64,000 bases of DNA from Strigamia acuminata (Eukaryota > Arthropoda > Chilopoda > Geophilomorpha > Linotaeniidae), in NCBI GenBank assembly GCA_949358305.1, contig OX442315.1, positions 2,170,001 to 2,234,000 on the forward strand, read 5' to 3'. The position numbers and the translations under genes are program-made. The number at the start of each line of letters is the position of its first letter. The stretch's first letter is position 1. Positions 60,258 through 64,000 of this stretch are shown in pieces. The notes below the pieces were generated by a model that was given only the letters and a program-made list of their open reading frames with translations, had not been told where the DNA came from and searched no databases.

Positions 60258-63200
60258 GGATTTCCCATTAGTTCTCGAATCTGAGCTGCCATCTTAACTG
60301 CCACAATTGCACCCATAAGTTCTAATTTGGGCAATGTTAACTGCTTAACTTGAGCGACCCTGCTTTTAGAAAAAATAAAGAAAATATTGTTAGACACTTC
60401 TTCTTTCTTCTTTAAATATGCCACAGCGCCATATGCTTTTGGGCTTGCATCACTAAAGATGTGGATTTCACAATTCTTTGGGTTGCTGCCGTGCATGAAT
60501 CTTGGGATTTCTATCCTTGCCAAATTGCTTATTTGGTTTGCCCACTTCTTCCAATTATCTTCGAGTTCTTCTGGCAGTTGCTCATCCCATGGTAGATTTC
60601 GCAGCCATAATGATTGAAAAAATATCCTTGCTGTGATCGTGGTTTTTTGGTTTGTTGTGTTTTCCACATCCAATCCTAAGGTGTCCATTTTGGGTTTCCA
60701 TTTCAGACCAAGTATCTTTGTGTTGTCGTCATCGGTTAGCTGGGCGTCAGACGGGATTTCTCGTCGAAATAATTTCCTCAAGTTGTCAGAATTTGATTGC
60801 CATTTGATGAGTTGCATTCCCGCGCTGTCTAACATCCGTCTTGATTGCTGAAATACCTCAATTGCTTCCATTTCATTAATCAGTGATGTGATGAAATCAT
60901 CCATATAAAGAAATTTATTCAAAAGCTCAAATGCTAATGGATACTCGTGCTTGAACTTCTGGATGTGATGCTTTATGGTGGCGCTGAGCAAAAATGGGCT
61001 GGGCGCCGCTCCGAAAAGCACGCGTGTTTGGCGCAATATACGAATTACCGCCTTGCCAATGCCATCCCAGCTGTCCTCAATCCACAGAAAGCGAGTGGCA
61101 TCTCTGTCCTTTTCTGCGATTTCGATCATATGAAATGCCTTTTTGATGTCGCTCACCATGGCAACCTCATGCAGTCTAAATCCTAACAATACAAAGATTA
61201 TAGATGGCAGAAAATTAGTACCCTTTGAAAGACAATCATTTAGTGAGAGTTGGCCTCTTTTATGGCTGGATGCGTCAAACACGATGCGTAGCTTAGTGGT
61301 CACTCTGTTTTCTTTCACAACTGGCCGATGGGGCATGTAATAGATGGGGCCCGTCGTGTCACTTGGTTGTAGTGTTTCCACAATTCCCTGCTCCAGTTGG
61401 GTATAAATGACCTTTTTATATTCGAGGTACAGGTCCGGTTGTTTTCGAAAGCGACGTATTAAGTTTAAAAATCTCTGCTCCGCAACTTGCCTGTTGTCTT
61501 CGAGTTCCGTTGGGTTAACTACCCATGGCAGCTCCACTTGATAATGGTCGCCTGTCCATCTGATGCTATTTTCAAAATTTTTCAAAACTTCCTTGTCATC
61601 AGGTTGACTCAGCGACTCATGTTGGATGCCAAGGGCTTCCAATTCCCAAAATTTGCGCAGTATTTCGTCACTTGATGGGATGATTCGAATTTGGTTTGCA
61701 CGGTGTGTTGGGGTTACTATGAGTTGAACTCCATTTGTTGTTTGGCCGTGCAGTAGGCCTGTGCGATATTGGATTGTTGCAAATGCGATTGCGATATTGG
61801 ATCGTTGCGATTAAATCGCGATATATCGCATTCGCGATATATCGCGATATAATCGCAATAATCGCAATAATCGCAATAATCGCAATAATCGCAATAATCG
61901 CAATTATCGCAACAATCGCAATAATCGCAATAATTGCAACAACACAACGTTCGTTGTACGCGATTGAAGCGCCGGCGTATTACGCGCATTTGGCGGGTTT
62001 CAACAATTGAATTAAATTTGTCAATTTATTTGTATTTATTTTTGTTTTGTTTTAGCATGGATAATTCGGGGATGGACCTGTCAAATGTCGCGGCCATCAG
62101 TCGACACGACAGTCGTAAGTCCACCGTCACCTGTCAAATGTCAACCGCTGCGGCTGACGGTCGACATTTGACGGCTGTGACAGTCGACGTCCGACGGACG
62201 CGACATTCGACAGCTGACGGTCGAAAGTCGACGGCTGATGGCCGCGACATTCGACAGGTGACAGCAGACAGCTGCCGATTAGTCCATCCCTGAATTAACC
62301 ATGCTAAAACAAAACAAAACTAAATAAAAATTAATTGACAAATTTAATTCAATTGTTGAATACGCGTATACGCCGGCGCTTCGATCGCGTACAACGAACG
62401 TTGTGTTGTTGCGATATTGCGATTATTGAGATTATGTGCGATTATTGCGATTATTTGCGATTATTGCGATTATATCGCGATATGCGATATATCGCAAACA
62501 ACAGCTAGCAACTTAACTAGTTGCGATATTCGCCAAAAAAAAATCGCAATGCGATTAATCGCAAATTCGCACAGGCCTACCGTGCAGTGTCCACCCCAGC
62601 ATCGTTTCGACTGCTATCAAATTGTCTTCGATGACCTCCGTATGCTGTGTCATTAGCTTCCAGTAATTGTCTGTACCAATGAGAAGTGCAATTTTATCTG
62701 AGTGCAGTACGGCTTGCCTGTAATGCACGTTGATATTTTTCTTCTTTAATTTGAGCATCAGTTTGTCATTTGGGACTTCTGTCGGAGTTGACGTCATCTT
62801 TGTTGATTCGATTGCTATTATTTCAATCGTTTGGGATGCGTCGATTGTTGATTGCAAGCTGACTCGTACTTGACGACAAACTTCAGACGTCGGATCCTGT
62901 GCAAAAACTTCAAGGTTTAATTTTTCAGTGCCCACCTGTTTTAGTTGAAGTTTCCTTGAAATATCGGTCCGAATAAATGTTTTTTGTGCGCCTCCATCGA
63001 AGAAAGCAATGCCAGTCGTTGATTCGTTTCTCCCATGCAGATTTGTCATTGCTATTTTCAGAAATTCGAATTCGGGCTCCTTTTTGGTTATTACTGCACT
63101 CGCATGGCTGATTTTTTGGTTTTCTTTGGTCGGTTCCTTCTCGATGCATACGTATGTGTGGTGCTCCCCTTCGCAGCGATAACATTTCATTTTTGTCCTA

Positions 63201-64000
63201 CAATCTTCGGTTTCGTGAGGTACGCGTCCTAAACACTTCAAGCAGGTGTTTTTCAATTTTAATTTTTCTCTACGCTCCTCTCCGGTTAGTGGGCAAATTT
63301 TCCTATCATGCTGTTTTGAGTTGCAAAATTGACACAATTTTATAGTCACCGATAGCACCGCCAATGAACTTTTGCGAGTAGATTTTCTCCTTTTTTCAAA
63401 CTTTTTCTTCTTGTCCGAGTGTTTCTCCGTGTTGTTCGGTTGATTTGGCCTTGCACTCGGATTTGTTGGTTTTGCTTGGGTAATCATCATTTCGTATTTT
63501 GCCTCCTTTATGACGAATTCCTGTAACCATGACATTAATAATGCAACAGATTGCTCACCATTGTTCATTCGATCGTATTCGCGAATGAGGCTTCTCGGTA
63601 GAGCTGCTGCTAAAGCTGGAAATAACGTTCGTTTATATTCATCCAATACCACGCCTATATTGTTTAGATTTTCGATATTAATTTCGACAAATCTATGCAG
63701 TTTTTGAAGTCTTTGGTAGTCCTTATCGTCCTTTACTGCAGGTAAAACGGTCAAATTACTCAAAAACCTGTTTTCCAAGATGATTTTGTCGCCATATTTC
63801 TTTTTCAGTCGTTCAATGGCAGTGGTATAATTTTGCGCAGTTATTTCAAGCGCACGGATGTCATCTAGGGCTTCTCCTACTAAATAATTTCGTAAATGTA
63901 ATAATTTATGTTCATTATTCAACGTTGGATCGTCCCCATATTGCACTCCAAAAGTTTTCCAAAAACTAGTCCAGTCTTCCGGTCTTTTTCCATCAAATGT
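60258..64000 (-). pseudogene. BEL/Pao Gag-Pol (runs off the right edge, split)
   Basis: On the minus strand the frame enters at 64000 (FDGKRPEDWTSFWKTF) and continues through Gag, three Cys/His knuckles (CQFCNSKQHDRKIC, CLKCLGRVPHETEDC, CYRCEGEHHTYVC) and a protease site FDGGAQKTFIR to 62580. There a foldback hAT element interrupts it. From 61753 the frame resumes with reverse transcriptase (MVSDIKKAFHMI, LYMDDFITS) and early RNase H (IFSDASPKAYGAV, LTLPKLELMGAIVA). It stops at 60258, where a Copia LTR begins; integrase is missing. Related to the BEL at 35936 but not the same subfamily. Confidence 0.9.
61754..62579. mobile_element. Foldback hAT element (826 bp)
   Basis: The ends are TAGGCCTGTGCGATA and, inverted, TAGGCCTGTGCGAAT. 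The 8-bp duplication CCGTGCAG is at 61746-61753 and 62580-62587. Nearly the whole element is one inverted repeat: outer arms of about 300 bp rich in ATCGCAATA units, inner arms with GTCGCGGCCATCAG. It has no protein and should fold into a long hairpin. It interrupts a BEL gene. Confidence 0.9.

Noticed and set aside
61934-62293. 119-codon frame in the foldback element
   Set aside because: It lies in a palindrome with simple repeats; no protein-like composition.

Overview
The window is eukaryotic and almost certainly from an invertebrate animal. Protein-coding exons are separated by GT-AG introns. The two host genes are DEG/ENaC (amiloride-sensitive) sodium-channel genes, a family expanded in invertebrates. 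Everything else is a dense, nested set of Copia, Gypsy and BEL/Pao LTR retrotransposons plus hAT-like and CACTA-like DNA elements. Five copies of CCTAA at 41644-41668 match the arthropod-type telomere unit TTAGG, which weakly favours an arthropod; I cannot name the species.

Layout. 1-2286: a Copia copy on the minus strand (partial gag, leader, LTR). 2287-3639: unassigned. 3640-4225: the 3' end of another Copia, inserted into a minus-strand Gypsy at 4226-8449. 8470-11057: a DEG/ENaC gene whose first visible exon joins the end of one channel subunit to the start of the next. 11393-18287: a complete Copia with 468-bp LTRs. 18449-33998: a CACTA-like DNA element split by a 13.3-kb Gypsy (20358-33688, minus strand) that has 1,162-bp LTRs, AT-hook repeats before its integrase and an extra 593-codon ORF. 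34001-35935: foldback and simple repeats. 35936-40234: an internally deleted BEL/Pao. 40235-41956: an hAT MITE, a minisatellite and the telomere-like repeat. 41957-49600: an apparently intact Gypsy. 50117-52313: a second DEG/ENaC gene lacking its last exon. 52380-54203: GC-rich repeat sequence and a minisatellite-bearing TIR element. 54204-60257: a Copia copy with a BEL-like 5' end and a duplicated internal module. 60258-64000: a minus-strand BEL/Pao split by a foldback hAT element.

The host content is a DEG/ENaC locus, or two neighbouring loci, inflated by transposition. The two genes share intron positions and phases, so they are paralogues. Several insertions have target-site duplications (TSDs) and near-identical LTRs, so transposition is recent. 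The most unusual items are the in-frame tandem channel fusion, the large Gypsy with its accessory zinc-motif ORF and AT-hook repeats, and the BEL-Copia chimera. All alignments were made by eye, and exon models are unconfirmed by transcripts.
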